In this document: piece by piece, positions 33,885 to 45,199 of the stretch
Position numbering within the stretch: position 1 is the stretch's first letter
How the letters are laid out: every line of letters begins with the position of its first letter
Assembly: GCA_023053685.1 (NCBI GenBank)
Contig: JALIGW010000026.1
Location: forward strand, 1,233,384-1,297,383
Length of the DNA stretch: 64,000 bases
Source: Diadophis punctatus similis
Lineage: Eukaryota > Chordata > Lepidosauria > Squamata > Dipsadidae
Reading direction: 5' to 3'
Program-made: the position numbers and the translations under genes
The notes under the pieces: generated by a model
What the model saw: only the letters and a program-made list of their open reading frames with translations
What the model was told of the DNA's origin: nothing
Database searches by the model: none

Positions 33885-34515
33885 CAGTCAGCCAGATGTT
33901 CCAACTGGATTTGGCATTTTTGTCCTTCCCAGAAACACGGATAAGCAGACACTGAAGTTTCGTGAGGTTAGAGGTCTCATTGCAGGATGTCAGCTCTTCC
34001 CAGTAAAGCTGCCTTTTGCAATTGACTAGTAGTGAATTTGTCAATGCCGACAGTATTCAAGTGTTCAAATTATAAATTATTAGGGTTTATTGTTCAGTCA
34101 GCAGGTACTTAGACCGGATTTGGCATTTTCATCCTTCCCAGGGACCTGGGATAGGCAGACATTGAAGATTTGTGAGGTTAGAGGTCTCATTGCAGGATTT
34201 CAGCTCTTCCCAGTAAAGCTGCCTTTTGCAATTGACTGATGGTGAATTTGTCAATGCCGACAGTATTCAAGTGTTCAAATTATAAATTATTATGGTTCAT
34301 TGTACAGTCAGCAGGTATTTAGACTGGATTTGGCATTTTTGTCCTACTGTTGAGACCTTCCCAAGGACCGGGGAGGAACAGATGTTAACCTTTGATGGTG
34401 TCAGAGGTCTTGTCACAGGATAGAAGCTGTTCCAAATCAGGCTGCCTTTTGCAATTGACTGGTGGTGGAATTTGTCAATGCCGACAGTGTTCAAGTGGTG
34501 ATCCAACTGTTTCGG
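33885..34515 (-). mobile_element. Three tandem LINE tails (same family as 31330)
   Basis: Three reverse units share gctgccttttgcaattgact at about 34008, 34218 and 34441, spaced about 210 and 223 bases apart, each with tgtcaatgccgacagt and, in two, a tail aaattataaattatta. They look like tandem copies of one 3' end. Confidence 0.75.
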
Positions 34516-34647
34516 GGTTACGCCTATTACTTATTGTTATTTATTAGATTTATTTGCTCATTCTCTCACAGTGGGGCTACTTTAGCCGGTTTACAAGAAT
34601 AAAAAAAGAGAAATGAAAAGAAGTGTAAGCATAACAGTAGTAAAAGA

Positions 34648-35035
34648 CAGGTAGTCCTTGACTTACAACCATTCGTTTAGTGACCGTTCGAAGTTGCAAC
34701 AGCACAAAAAAGTGAACTTATGACCAGTTTTCACACTTATGACCGTTGCTCCATGGTCAAGTGATCAAAATTTGGATGCTTGGCAACTGACTCATATTTA
34801 TGACCGTTGCAGCGTCCCGGGGTCACATGATCCCCTTCAGTGACCTTCTGACAAGCAAAGTCAATGGGGAAGCCAGATTCACTTATCAACCGTGTTGGTA
34901 ACTTAACAACTGCAGTGATTCACTTAACAACGGGGCAAGAAAGGTCATAAAATGGGGCAAAACCCACTCAACAACTGTCTCGCTTAGCAGCACAAATTTG
35001 TGGCTCAATTGTGGTCATACGTCAAGGAATACCTG
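34648..35035 (+). mobile_element. Inverted-repeat element, full length
   Basis: Starts caggtagtccttgacttaca and ends cgtcaaggaatacctg. It contains gatcaaaatttggatgcttg, aatggggaagccagattcac and aagaaaggtcataaaatggg. No clear target duplication is visible. Confidence 0.85.
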
Positions 35036-35079
35036 TAGGTCAAAGGGTTTAACTGATAGGGAATCAGCCAATTTCTCAA

Positions 35080-35200
35080 CCTGAGTCACTTTAAGACATG
35101 TGGACGTCAACTCCCAGAATTCCCCAGCTGGCATGTTGGGGGAATTCTGGGAGTTGAAGTCCATGAATCTTAAAAACTGTTGAAGGTGAGAAACACCCCT
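35080..35200. repeat. Inverted pair of the 'AACTCCCAGAATTCC' repeat
   Basis: acgtcaactcccagaattcc on the left and ggaattctgggagttgaagt on the right, with only about 15 bases between; strong hairpin potential. Confidence 0.82.
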
Positions 35201-35235
35201 TTAGGTCTTCTCAAGATGTGACACGCAGGCGGGAG

Positions 35236-35439
35236 CAGTGGTGAAATCCAATTTTTTTTTACTACCGGTTCTGTGGGCGTGGCTTGTTGGGCGTGGCAGG
35301 GGAAGGATATTGCAAAATCTCCATTCCCACCCCAATCTGGGGGCCAGCCAGAGGTGGTATTTGCCGGTTCTCCGAACGACTCAAAATTTCCGCTACCGGT
35401 TCTCCAGAACCTGTCAGAACCTGCTGGATTTCACCCCTG
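35236..35439. mobile_element. Short hAT-like element with near-perfect target duplication
   Basis: A 204-bp element with inverted ends cagtggtgaaatcca and tggatttcacccctg. It is flanked by ggcgggag (35228-35235) and ggtgggag (35440-35447), matching at 7 of 8 bases. Non-autonomous. Confidence 0.85.
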
Positions 35440-35449
35440 GGTGGGAGTA

Positions 35450-36060
35450 TATTTAGCCTTCTGCATTTCCGATTTTGTTTGGATTTTGGTGAATTAAGCT
35501 CTCACTGCACGTTAAATCAATGCTGCCTCCCAGCATGCATTGCAGCTTCCTTCCTTTCCCTCCAAACGGGGGGGAGAAATACTCTGAAAAATCAAACAAT
35601 TCACCCCCTTCCCACTCTACCATCCTTACCAGCTTGGTTATCGAAGCGGATATTAATACAAATACATGGTTGGAAGTAATGTCATCCTTTGCTCATTCAA
35701 GGCCATGCTAAACCCACTTAAACATGCTTAAATTAGCGGACTCGTGGCAATACATTCTAATAAGGGATTTTTATTTTTTTAAATGCCCCCTTCTTCCCGG
35801 TCTGTTCAAGCTACTTCACCAAGGAAATTTAAATTCTGGGTTTAAATCAACTGGGAACATTGCAGAGAGACACCGGAATGGCTCGCTGGCACAGGGTCAT
35901 ATTTGGTGAATATTTTCTTAGCAGCACAGAGGTTGGAAACGAAGGTGAGGGAAAAAAAACACAGGGTGGGCTGCTATTTATCTTCGAAAAACAGGCAAAA
36001 TTTCAGCCACCAAAGAGGAATACAGAGCAGCCAAGAGTCATGGGATGAGATGGCTAGCCA
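35450..36060. other. No gene seen
   Basis: Unique-looking sequence; no coding homology or repeat recognised. Confidence 0.45.
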
Positions 36061-36068
36061 GAAAAATA

Positions 36069-36435
36069 CAGGTAGTTCTTGACTTACAACAGTTCATTTA
36101 ATGACCGTTCAAAGTTACAACGGCACTGAAAAAGTGACTTATGACCATTACAGCGTCCCCGTGGTCACGTGATCTGAATTCAGATGCATGGCAACTGGAC
36201 TCGCATTTATGACCGTTGCAGTGTCCCGGGGTCATGTGATTCCCCCTTCTGCGTTCTTCTAACAAGCAAATTCAGTGGGGAAGCCAGTTTCACTTTACGA
36301 CCGTGTTACTAACTTAACAACCGCGTTGTGATTTGCTTAACAATTGTGGCAAGAAAGGTCGTAAAATGGGACAAAATTAACTTCACAAGTGTCTCGCTTA
36401 GCAACAGAAATTTTGGGCTGCGAACTATCTTGTGT
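36069..36435 (+). mobile_element. Inverted-repeat element, right end lost
   Basis: Starts caggtagttcttgacttaca and keeps all interior words to gcttagcaacagaaattttg, then ends abruptly without the terminal taagtcgagga. Confidence 0.82.
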
Positions 36436-36457
36436 GGCTGCTTCCTTGTTCCTTGGA

Positions 36458-36560
36458 GAAGGAAGGAAGGAAGGAAGGAAAAGAAGGAAGGAAGGAAGGA
36501 AAAGAAGGAAGGAAGGAAGGAAGGAAGGAAGGAAGGAAGGAAGGAAGGAAGGAAGGAAGG
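36458..36560. repeat. (GGAA)n microsatellite
   Basis: GGAA run with two AAAAG interruptions; the last part holds about 14 perfect units. Confidence 0.95.
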
Positions 36561-36564
36561 GATA

Positions 36565-37690
36565 TCGTTGTTGTTGGGTGCTGTGCATTATAATTCTCTG
36601 CGGAACATGGTAGTATCGCTGTTTCCTTGGTACCAGTTTTTGTTCCATTGGCGAAACTAGGCATAACAACCTGGCATGAAAAACGTGGTTTTGCCAACAA
36701 GTCCGAAGCCCTCCCCGATCGTACAGTATGATTGATCGCTTTTCTTAGTTTTGGTTATATTGAATTTGGGATGTCAGGAGGGGTCTTGGCTGCTATTTTA
36801 CATCTTGTTTTTGTTTGGTTGTTTCTAATTTGGGTTATTTTAACTCAGTTTTCATTTTGATTTAGGTCCAGTAATGTGTATGAGAGGTGAAGAGCTAATT
36901 TTATTTTTCCTGATTTGGGGTGCCCCATGTTTGAAGTCTAAACGAGATCCGAGAATAGTCAAATTTTGAATTTCAGGGCTGACAAAAGTGGGTGGAAACC
37001 AACTCCCCCCCTCCTCCCGAAGCATGTCAGCCTTTCTCTAATTGTGCATCGGCTCCTAAAATCGGACCTGTTAATGAAATTGATTTGGCTTAAAAGCTGC
37101 AAATTACAGCCGTTCTGCGGAGATGTGCAAGAAAATTTGAAGCCGAAAGTGGTTTTTGTTTTTCAAAGAAGGAAAAACTCAACCCTCCATTCATTTCTAT
37201 TTACCCTCTTTGCTTTTCTTTAATTCAGTCGATTTATCAAGGCTGCAGAAGGATCAGAGCTCTGTTTTTTAAAGGACAGAGGTGTTGACGATAAGAAAAG
37301 ATTATAGAAAAATATTTTTTTTTCTCATCTAAGAGGTAACTTTATATTTGGAGTCACAATCGCTGTATAGAAAACCGGAAGCTCTTTTTTTTCTATTTCT
37401 TTTCATTCTTTTTCTTGGCACTTTTGGTTTTTCTCTTCTTTTTTCTTTCTTTCCTTTATATTCCTTTTTTTATACCTTAAAACCTTCCATACAACTTATT
37501 CAATTATATATCAAATAACCAGGGAGCAAAACACTAACAGGGATTGGGTACCTTTTTAAGAGTTGCATTCACACAATACTTTTCCTTTAGTGGCCAAATC
37601 AACCCGCTTTTTTTTCCTCGTTTTTGCACAGGGCAACAATTTCTCCCATCCCAAAACAAGATCTGAAAGCTGTGCCTGCTGCGGGAAATC
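36565..37690. other. No gene seen
   Basis: AT-rich, repeat-poor sequence with a T-rich stretch at 37380-37470. No feature supported. Confidence 0.45.
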
Positions 37691-37696
37691 TGGGAG

Positions 37697-38130
37697 TTAG
37701 AACATAGAATATCAGAGTTGGAAGGGACATTAGAGGTCTTCTAGTCCAGCCCCCTGCTCAAGCAGGAGACCCCATACCATTTCAGACAGGTGGCTGTCCA
37801 GTCTCTTCTTAAAAACCTCCAGCGATGGAGCACCCACAACTTCTGGCTGTTCCATCAATTAATTGTTCTCACTGTCAGGAAGTTTCTCCTTAATTCCAGG
37901 TTGCTTCTCTCCTTGATGAGTTTCCATCCGTTGCTTCTTGTCCTGCCTTCTGGTGCTTTGGAAAATAAGTTGACCCCCCTCTTCTTTGGGGCAGCCCCTC
38001 AAATACTGGGAGACTGCTATCATGTCCCTCCTACTCTTCCCTGCTCTTCTCTGCACTCTTTCCAGAGTCTCAACATCTTTTTTATAATATGGTGACCAAA
38101 ACTGGATGCAGTATTCCAAGTGTGGCCGAC
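37697..38130 (-). mobile_element. CR1-type LINE 3' end, reverse copy
   Basis: From atatcagagttggaagggac to atggtgaccaaaactggatg, then gcagtattccaagtgtggcc. The reverse translation is a decayed CR1 C-terminus ([20 protein letters not shown]). Confidence 0.92.
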
Positions 38131-38147
38131 CCCCCCCCTCCCACAAT

Positions 38148-38850
38148 ACTACAATTCCCAGAGGAGACACTCCCCCCTTCCCTTCCTAGAGCAGCTGGAG
38201 AGCAAAGCATTCTGGGCAACGTAGTTCTTGAGCCCCCCCCAATCCCCAATCTGGCGGCCCGCCCCATTCTGAGATCTCTAGGGAGGGGGAGATAGAAAGA
38301 CGAGGGAGCGCGGAGCCGGGCGGCGGGTCGCCGGAGCTGTTTCAGAACGGAGAGGCGATTTTGGGGAGGGGGTTTCTTGCAAACGCTGTGACCCCCCCCC
38401 CTCCCCGTCTGGACCCAGAAGAAGCCCTCGGTCCCTGCCTTTGCTGTGGGGGCCGCCTCGTTTGGGAAGGGGGTGGTGGGTGCATCTTCATCCCGGCTCT
38501 TTCTTGGGGTTTCCCAACACCGCTAAATCACAGCTCCCCTCGTCCCCAGCCAGGACGGCCTCTGCTGGCTGGGGATGATGGGACTTATGCTCGGACTTTG
38601 CAAGGTTGGCGGTGGAAAGCCCGAAGGCGGCGCGCCGGGTTTTGTAACCCGGCGCCCGCGGGCGGTTCCCTCCGGAGCAGAATCAGCCCCGGAGGGAGGT
38701 TTCCGTCGTGGGAACCTCTAAAAACCTTCGCTGGTTACCCCGAAATCGGCCCGATGGTTGGTTTGACATGGGCAGGGGAACAGACAGATTCTCGCGCGTA
38801 TTGTGAGAATTCAGCCTTCAGGTTTTATTTCTAAGGGAATGAATTGCCCA
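38148..38850. promoter_or_regulatory. CpG-rich promoter-like patch with ZNF143-type sites
   Basis: Two opposed motifs resemble the ZNF143/STAF site ACTACAATTCCCAGAATGC: actacaattcccagag (38148-38163, +) and gcattctgggcaacgtagt (38207-38225, reading - strand). A CG-rich stretch follows (agcgcggagccgggcggcgg near 38310; cgaaggcggcgcgccgggtt near 38621). No coding exon is recognised nearby. Confidence 0.4.
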
Positions 38851-38859
38851 TTCTGCCTA

Positions 38860-39470
38860 CACAGCCGCCCCCTTCCTGTTTTGGGGGTTGGGTGCCCAAG
38901 GCCCCCCTTCTCTCAAAGAGCCGGATTTATGCAACGGGGCTTAGCCACTAAAGCTTCTAACCAGGGTTGACGGGGAGCTAGCTTATGCCGCCTGAATACA
39001 GCCATTTCATTCTCGCTGACCCAGTTATGCGGTTCTGTTCAAACGCCCTGCATTTGCTCGTGTCGTGTTTTTCCCCCCTCCCTCCCTTCCTTTGACGCCA
39101 TAGTTGCTACTCTTATCTCCTCGCCCAGGACTTCATGGGGGCAGCTGGAGCTATAGGGTGAAGCCAGACCCCTGACTGCCCCAATGCAATTCTTCCTTCA
39201 CTGCTGCGTCTCAAGATCTTGTCAAGATCTCCTGGTGGCCTCCCATCCTATACAAAGTAGGGCAAAGTACTTCCCCTTTGCAGTTATTTTGCACATAGTG
39301 TTTTCAGTACTACCCTGTAGTAGGGGAGCGAAGGGTGTTTGCTCTTGTTCAGCAGGATGCTGGTGGAGAACTGTTGCTCCTGAAACCTTACAAGGATGGG
39401 TTGTATCCTAGGCTGCTTCAGAAAAGGGGTGGACCAGTTTATGGAAGGGGGGGGGGGATGCCCTATGAAG
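38860..39470. other. No gene seen
   Basis: Mixed unique sequence after the CpG-rich patch; no coding homology recognised. Confidence 0.45.
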
Positions 39471-39479
39471 GCTATCTCT

Positions 39480-39510
39480 TGATTTAATTTAATTTAATTT
39501 AAATTAATAG
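39480..39510. repeat. Short (TTTAA)n run
   Basis: Four to five TTTAA units; the adjacent 'tgccgcccaacta' resembles a SINE tail. Confidence 0.8.
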
Positions 39511-39552
39511 ATTTGTATGCCGCCCAACTACCGATGATCTAGTTGGTTTTTT

Positions 39553-39905
39553 TCTTCCTCCTCCTCCTCCTCCTCCTCCTCCTCCTCCTCCTCCTCCTCC
39601 TCCTCCTCCTCCTCCTCCTCCTCCTATTCTTCCTCTTACTTTCCTTCTCTTCCTCTCCTCCACCTCCACCTCCTCCTCCTCTTCTTCCTTTCCTCCTCCA
39701 CCTCTTCTTCCTCTCCTCCTCTTCCTCCTCCTCCTCCTCCTATTCTTCCTCTTCCTCTCCTTCTTCTCCTCTTCCTCTCCTCCACCTCCTCTTCTTCCTC
39801 TCCTCTTCCTCTCTTCCGCCTCCTCCCCTTCCTCCTCTTCCTCTTCCTCTCCTTCTTCTCTTCCTCTCTTCCTCCTCCTCCTCTTCTTCCCCCCCTCCTC
39901 CCCCT
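39553..39905. repeat. (TCC)n microsatellite, degenerate to the right
   Basis: A pure TCC run of about 23 units (39556-39625) followed by TCC/TTC/ACC mixtures. The poly-Leu and poly-Ser frames over it are artefacts. Confidence 0.95.
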
Positions 39906-40094
39906 CTCAGTAATTCTTAGAAATCAGATACTCTGGAAGGACAGCTTTGTATCAGAAGATATAGTCTCTTAAGTAGAAAAAGAAACATTAAACCTGTGAG
40001 AGTCCTAAAGGGAGAGCTTGAATGGAATAAAAGAATTTATGGGTGAATCCAGAAACTCCCGTAAAACAAAATAATCAGACAATTGCAGAATACC

Positions 40095-40400
40095 AAATAG
40101 CAGAATTGAAAGGGAGACCTTGGAGGTCTTCTAATCCAACCCACTGCTCAAGCAGGAAACCCTATACCAAGACAAGTGACTGTCCAGTTTCTTCTTAAAA
40201 ACTTCCAGTGTTGGAGCACTCACAACTTCTGGAGGCAACTTCTGTTCCACTGATGAATTGTTCTCACTGTCAGGAAATTTCTCCTTAGTTCTAAGTTGCT
40301 TCTCTCCTTGATTAGTTTCCATCCATTGCTTCTTGTTCTACCCTCAGGTACTTTGGAGAATAATTTGACCCCCCTCTTCTTTGTGGCAACTCCTGAGATA
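40095..40400 (-). mobile_element. CR1-type LINE 3' end, reverse copy
   Basis: From tagcagaattgaaagggaga to cttctttgtggcaactcct, the same structure as 37697 and 42974. Confidence 0.9.
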
Positions 40401-40615
40401 TTGGAAATACTGCTATCACCACGTCACCCCTACTCACCTGGAGCTGAATCCCACTGAAAGGAAAATTTTGCTGAAAAGGAATCTGGGTTCAGGTCTCTGC
40501 AGTGGATATGTTTGATTGACAGCAATGGTGTCCAAAAACGTCCCAAGAACCCCCTGCAGAGGGTGGGGGTGTCAAAAAAAAGTCAAAATGGCCTCTGGAA
40601 CCCATGCAACAGAAG

Positions 40616-40639
40616 CCTAACCTAACCCTAACCCTAACC
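40616..40639. repeat. Short interstitial telomere-like repeat
   Basis: cctaacctaaccctaaccc then taacc: about four CCCTAA-like units. Short and imperfect. Confidence 0.7.
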
Positions 40640-40973
40640 ATTTGATAGAAGATGCTATTTTGAATTTTTTTAAACCAGCAGAATCAATGAAAGCATTCTG
40701 ATAAAGAGCCAAGGAATTGAAATGGATTAAGCAAAATAAATTCTCATTCAAATCACTCTTGATTCACTTCTGGGATATTTGTGGGGGTGGGGGTGGGCTT
40801 CCTTACCCACCCACCTCTTTTTCTAACCACTAATTAATCGCTTCTCATAACCAGCCTAGGTTTAGACTCCGTGTTATCCTTTTAAACTCTTAAACTGTCA
40901 CTGTTTTGTTACTTTGATGAATCTTTCCTTTTGTTGCTGATGGTTTTAACCATTGTTATAAAAAATATACATA

Positions 40974-41350
40974 CAACAGTTTGTTTACTGACCGTTCGAA
41001 GTTAAAATGGCACTGAAAAACATTGACTTATGACCGTTTCCCCCTTACGACCGTTGCGGCATCCCCTGTGGTCACGTGATCAACATTCAGATGCTTGGCA
41101 ACTGACTCCTATTTATGACGGTTGCAGTGTCCTGGGGAGGGGGGAGGTCATGTGATTCCCTTTTGCGACCTTCTGACAAAGAAGGAAGCCAGATTCACTT
41201 TACGACTGTGTTACTAAGTTAACAACTGACGTGATTCACTTAAAAGCACTGGCAGGAAAGGTCGTAAAAACGGGAGAAAATTCACTTAACAACTGCCTTG
41301 CTTAACAATGGAAATTTTGGGCTCAATTGTAGTCGTAGGTCGAGGACTCC
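40974..41350 (+). mobile_element. Inverted-repeat element
   Basis: From ttgtttactgaccgttcgaa to gtagtcgtaggtcgaggact; the extreme left end is missing. Contains a short G-run expansion near 41137. Confidence 0.8.
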
Positions 41351-42095
41351 AAGCTGGTTTTAGCTCAACCCTTCAGGGAAGCAAAGAGGAAGATAGTGGC
41401 CAAAACTGGATAATTATGATGACCAGAGGGGTTTTGGATGGACCGACCATCCATCTTAAAGCACCGCGCAGTTCCCATTGGTGGGTACAATTTGGCAGCC
41501 CGGATAAAACCTGTTTTTGAAGCCTAAAATGCTGTGCTAATTAAGTATTTATATTAAGGACTCTTATCGACCAGAAACGTCTTATTAATATTAGAAATAT
41601 CTGGTGATCAAAGTCGGGAACGATTATAGGTTTAAAAAAAACACCGATGAATTATTTACGTTCACCCTATTTGGACCCCCATCAACCCACTCTGATATAA
41701 TTATAAATATTTGATAAATAATTACGCCCTTCCCCTTGGAAGCAAGTGGTATTCCTCCACGTATTCCCCCTTGGAGATTTATATCTAAGGTCTGATTGTT
41801 TCCATTCATAAATGTTCTTCTGAAATACAGGGCGAAAAAAACCTCTTAATCATGGAGAATTTGCCTAGTTGGTACTGAGGGGTCTTTGGAATTAACGATG
41901 CCTGTCTGGAGGCCATCAAAACCGTCCCCTAAATGGGGACGGGGGAGAAATGACAAAAGAAATTCAAAATATTGTGACAATCGTCTTTAAGTTGCCTTGT
42001 AACTGATGGGTGAATGTTACCACTGGAGGTCACTTTTTCAATAATATCGTGCAATCCAACTTTTTATATGAATGAGTATCTTTCATGCAGCAATC
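41351..42095. other. No gene seen; repeat-poor
   Basis: Unique-looking AT-rich sequence. No recognised repeat or protein match. Confidence 0.4.
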
Positions 42096-42100
42096 TACAG

Positions 42101-42101
<1 letters not shown>

Positions 42102-42175
<74 letters not shown>
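42102..42175. repeat. (GA)n microsatellite
   Basis: About 37 uninterrupted GA units. Confidence 0.96.
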
Positions 42176-42176
<1 letters not shown>

Positions 42177-42394
42177 AGCAAGAATCTGCGAGCGAAAAAG
42201 CATGACTTGTAGGCTAAAAAGCTACGCTTTGAAAAACAATTTGTCCGATGAGCTGAAAATTATTGCAAGCAAGATTCTTCAATCTGTCCACACACAGCAA
42301 CTTAAAAGCTCCCTTGGCTGAATCGGATTCAGTCCTGTTGCAAATCTGGATTCAATTGGACTGGGAATTTTGGCAGATGTCATGTTGATCAGTT

Positions 42395-42500
42395 ACTGGA
42401 AGTGTTTAAGAAAGAGACCAGACAGCCATTTGTCTGGAATGGTACAAGGGGTTGGACTAGAAGACCTCCAAGGTCCCTTCCAACTCTGTTATTGTTTCCT
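42395..42500 (+). mobile_element. CR1-type LINE tail, short
   Basis: actggaagtgtttaagaaag, acagccatttgtctggaatg and gttggactagaagacctcca. Confidence 0.85.
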
Positions 42501-42525
42501 GTTCTACTTTTATTGTAAAGTGATC

Positions 42526-42772
42526 ATAATTTACATATATTTACAACTATTGCAGCTTCTCAGGGTCATACAATTTCCCCAGCCAGCTTTTAACAAACAA
42601 ACTCACTGGTCAAAGCCAGATTTGCTTAATGACTAACACAATTCACTTAACAACCGCAATGCTTTGCTTGTAATTATGGGAAAAAAAGAGTCATAAAATC
42701 ATGTCTGACTAACTTAAAAACCACAAAAAGAATTCTGGTCCTGACTTTTGGTCGTAAGTCAACGACTACGTG
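42526..42772 (+). mobile_element. Inverted-repeat element, diverged
   Basis: catatatttacaactattgc, ttcacttaacaaccgcaatg and the terminal ggtcgtaagtcaacgactac. Confidence 0.65.
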
Positions 42773-42875
42773 TATACATTTGTGTGACCTCTAAAATAAT
42801 TACTTCACTTCACATTTCTGTTTCATTCTCTGCTCGTATTTCCTTCATGCCCCCGCTTTGTTATGCCTATATCCA

Positions 42876-42877
42876 AC

Positions 42878-42973
<96 letters not shown>
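42876..42973. repeat. (AAT)n(AAC)n compound microsatellite
   Basis: About 17 ATA/AAT units pass directly into about 15 AAC units and then into the CR1 tail, suggesting the array grew from the LINE's simple-repeat end. Confidence 0.96.
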
Positions 42974-43480
42974 GAGTTGGAAGGGACTTTGGAGGTCTTC
43001 TAGTCCAACCCCCTGCCTAGGCAGGAAACCCTACACTACTTCAGACAAATGGCTGTCCAATCTCTTCTTAAAAACTTCCAGTGTTGGAGCATTCACAACT
43101 TCAGGTGGCAAGCCGTTCCACTGATTAATTGTTCTCACTGTCAGGAAATTTCTCCTTAGTTCTAAGTTGCTTCTCTCCTTGATTAGTTTCCATCCATTGC
43201 TTCTTGTTCTACCTTCAGGTGCTTTGGAGAATAGCTTGACTCCCTCTTCTTTGTGGCAACCCCTGAGATATTGGAAGACTGCTATCATGTCTCCCCTAGT
43301 CCTTCTTTTCATTAAACTAGACATACCCAGTTCCTGCAACCGTTCTTCATATGTTTTAGCCTCCAGTCCCCTAATCCTCTTTGTTGCTCTTCTCTGCACT
43401 CTTTCTAGAGTCTCAACATCCTTTTTACATCGTGGTGACCAAAACTGAATGCAGTATTCCAAGTGTGGCCTTACCAAGGC
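42974..43480 (-). mobile_element. CR1-type LINE 3' end with an open 148-residue C-terminal frame
   Basis: The best-preserved CR1 copy in the window. The reverse frame 43477-43031 is open and ends at a normal stop. It encodes the C-terminus of the CR1 ORF2 protein ([58 protein letters not shown]). The endonuclease and catalytic reverse transcriptase domains are absent, so it cannot move itself. Confidence 0.93.
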
Positions 43481-43499
43481 ATTATAATCCTTCTAGATA

Positions 43500-44240
43500 T
43501 TTTCAATAACATCATCACCTACAATGAGATCTAGAAACTTGGTGCATTTTGAATTGATTAAAAAAAAAAACACCAGGCCGCCTCAGATTTTGGAATTTTC
43601 CCCATCGCTTCATAAGACCGTTATTTTTACCCACCCAGCATACACTGATCACAAAATTAAAAAGAACGCCCCATGCAAAATAGTCCATTAAGAAATTGCC
43701 TGTTTGCAATATGTAGGAAATTACAGATATTACCACAAACAATGACAGTTAAATTGATATGACAAGACAGAGGGATATATAATTATCCCAGCCAACATTA
43801 TAATGCATTCGGGTTGCCTAAGCAAATAGAAATGATTGGACCACATGCCAAAAATAGTATAAAAATGTTGTCCCATTAGTCCTTTAACCTGGCCTGGTCA
43901 AGAACTAACAGATGTGTTTGGACAGCTAGCTGAACTTGATTAATCTTAACCTTGGTTTGTTTTTTGGGTGGCTTGGTTGATTTAATACAGCCTGTTCTGG
44001 CTAAGGGCAGGAGCAGCCAGGGAAGGCAGGTGGGAGGTCAAAAAAGGCAAAATGGCAATCTTCACTTTCCTTTGTGGAGATTCCCGGTTGAGTGTTTTGC
44101 ACGAGATGTAATTCAACAACACAGTTTAAAGGACACGGTTGGACAACGTTGCTTTCGTTTGCTTTATTTGATGAGAGACTGGCCGGAGGAGGGATACCAA
44201 GGCCAAAAAACCCACCATATCTCTTTTGTAAAATGCACTG
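43500..44240. other. No gene seen; repeat-poor
   Basis: AT-rich, unique-looking sequence (for example ccattaagaaattgcctgtt, cagttaaattgatatgacaa). Might hold conserved non-coding sequence; this cannot be judged here. Confidence 0.35.
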
Positions 44241-44243
44241 GAG

Positions 44244-44410
44244 TCCCTTTGGTTTAGTGGTTAAGGTACCAGGCTACAAAGTGGGAGACTGTGAGTTCTA
44301 GTTCTGTCTTAGGCATGGAAGCTGACAGGGTGACTTTGGGCCAATCACCAGGAGACGGTGAATTCTAGTCTTGCCTTAGGCATGAAGCCAGTTGGGTGAC
44401 TCAACTCAAC
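44244..44410 (+). mobile_element. tRNA-derived SINE with repeated middle module
   Basis: The head ggtttagtggttaaggtacc is followed by two modules (gtgagttctagttctgtctt and gtgaattctagtcttgcctt), then ends in actcaactcaactcaac. Confidence 0.8.
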
Positions 44411-44795
44411 TCAACATAATTTGGCTAATATCACCAGCTTTTGCTTTGTATAAGTGACAGTAAGAGATCGCCATTTTGTTTTTTAAAAACAGAAATTCCC
44501 AATATGTTTTTCCTACTCAAGTCAATTCAACCAAATTTAAAGCTTTTTTTTTAAGGTGAAGCCTTCCTACAAAGGCAATGTTTTATTGGGGGGGGGGGGA
44601 AACCCAGCAGAAAAACAGTAAAACCTGTCTAAAAACATTAAAAGCCAGAAAGAAAACAAAGCAGTGTAAAATTACGACTGAATGAAGCAGTCTCCAAAGA
44701 AAATTGGAAAAGAAAACCAATAGCAAGCGATGGATTTGTAGAAGTTTTTTTTAACGGCTCTGCATGGTTGATATGTCCAAGTGCCAACATTTTAC

Positions 44796-45084
44796 TTATT
44801 TTATACACAAGTCAACTTTCTCATTTGGTCTCTTGATCGAAGAAGACGGGGTCTCTAGAACTTTGGGCACGGGGAAAGAAACCACCTTGCTTTGAAACTG
44901 AAGTGCGGAAAAAGAAAGAGGGATGGGACCGGATTCAAACCGGTTTCCAGATCCAGAAGGGCGACTTCTTAAGGGGATAGCCGAGTTCGGCCGGCCGGCA
45001 AAGCCCATGTCACTGGTGGGCGTGTCAGGAGCAAATATTTGTAGAGGTCTCATCCGCGTGGTAGGCTGTTTGCTGTCCATGCGG
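44796..45084 (-). CDS. Weak candidate coding exon, unknown product
   Basis: A 95-residue frame starting MDSKQPTTRMRPLQIFAPDT and ending KRPNEKVDLCIK. It is immediately preceded on the same strand by a pyrimidine run and AG (cttcccccttttt caag), which would suit a splice acceptor. The composition is Ser/Pro-rich and not low-complexity. I recognise no family. An open frame of this length can easily arise by chance in 64 kb, so this is speculative. Confidence 0.13.
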
Positions 45085-45199
45085 CTTGAAAAAGGGGGAA
45101 GCTGGATCATCGCACTGAAGCCAAACAACTTGCAAGTGTGTTTTGTGATTCTCTCTAGGTTGGAATGGAGATTGGAAACAAGAGACCCTTCCCTTCCCA

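Noticed and set aside
33500..33952. 150-residue Cys-rich reverse frame
   Set aside because: It begins in a LINE tail and shows no family pattern; expected by chance at this length.
39543..39920. Poly-Leu/poly-Ser frame
   Set aside because: Translation of a (TCC)n array.
42748..43020. Poly-Asn frame
   Set aside because: Translation of (AAT)n(AAC)n.
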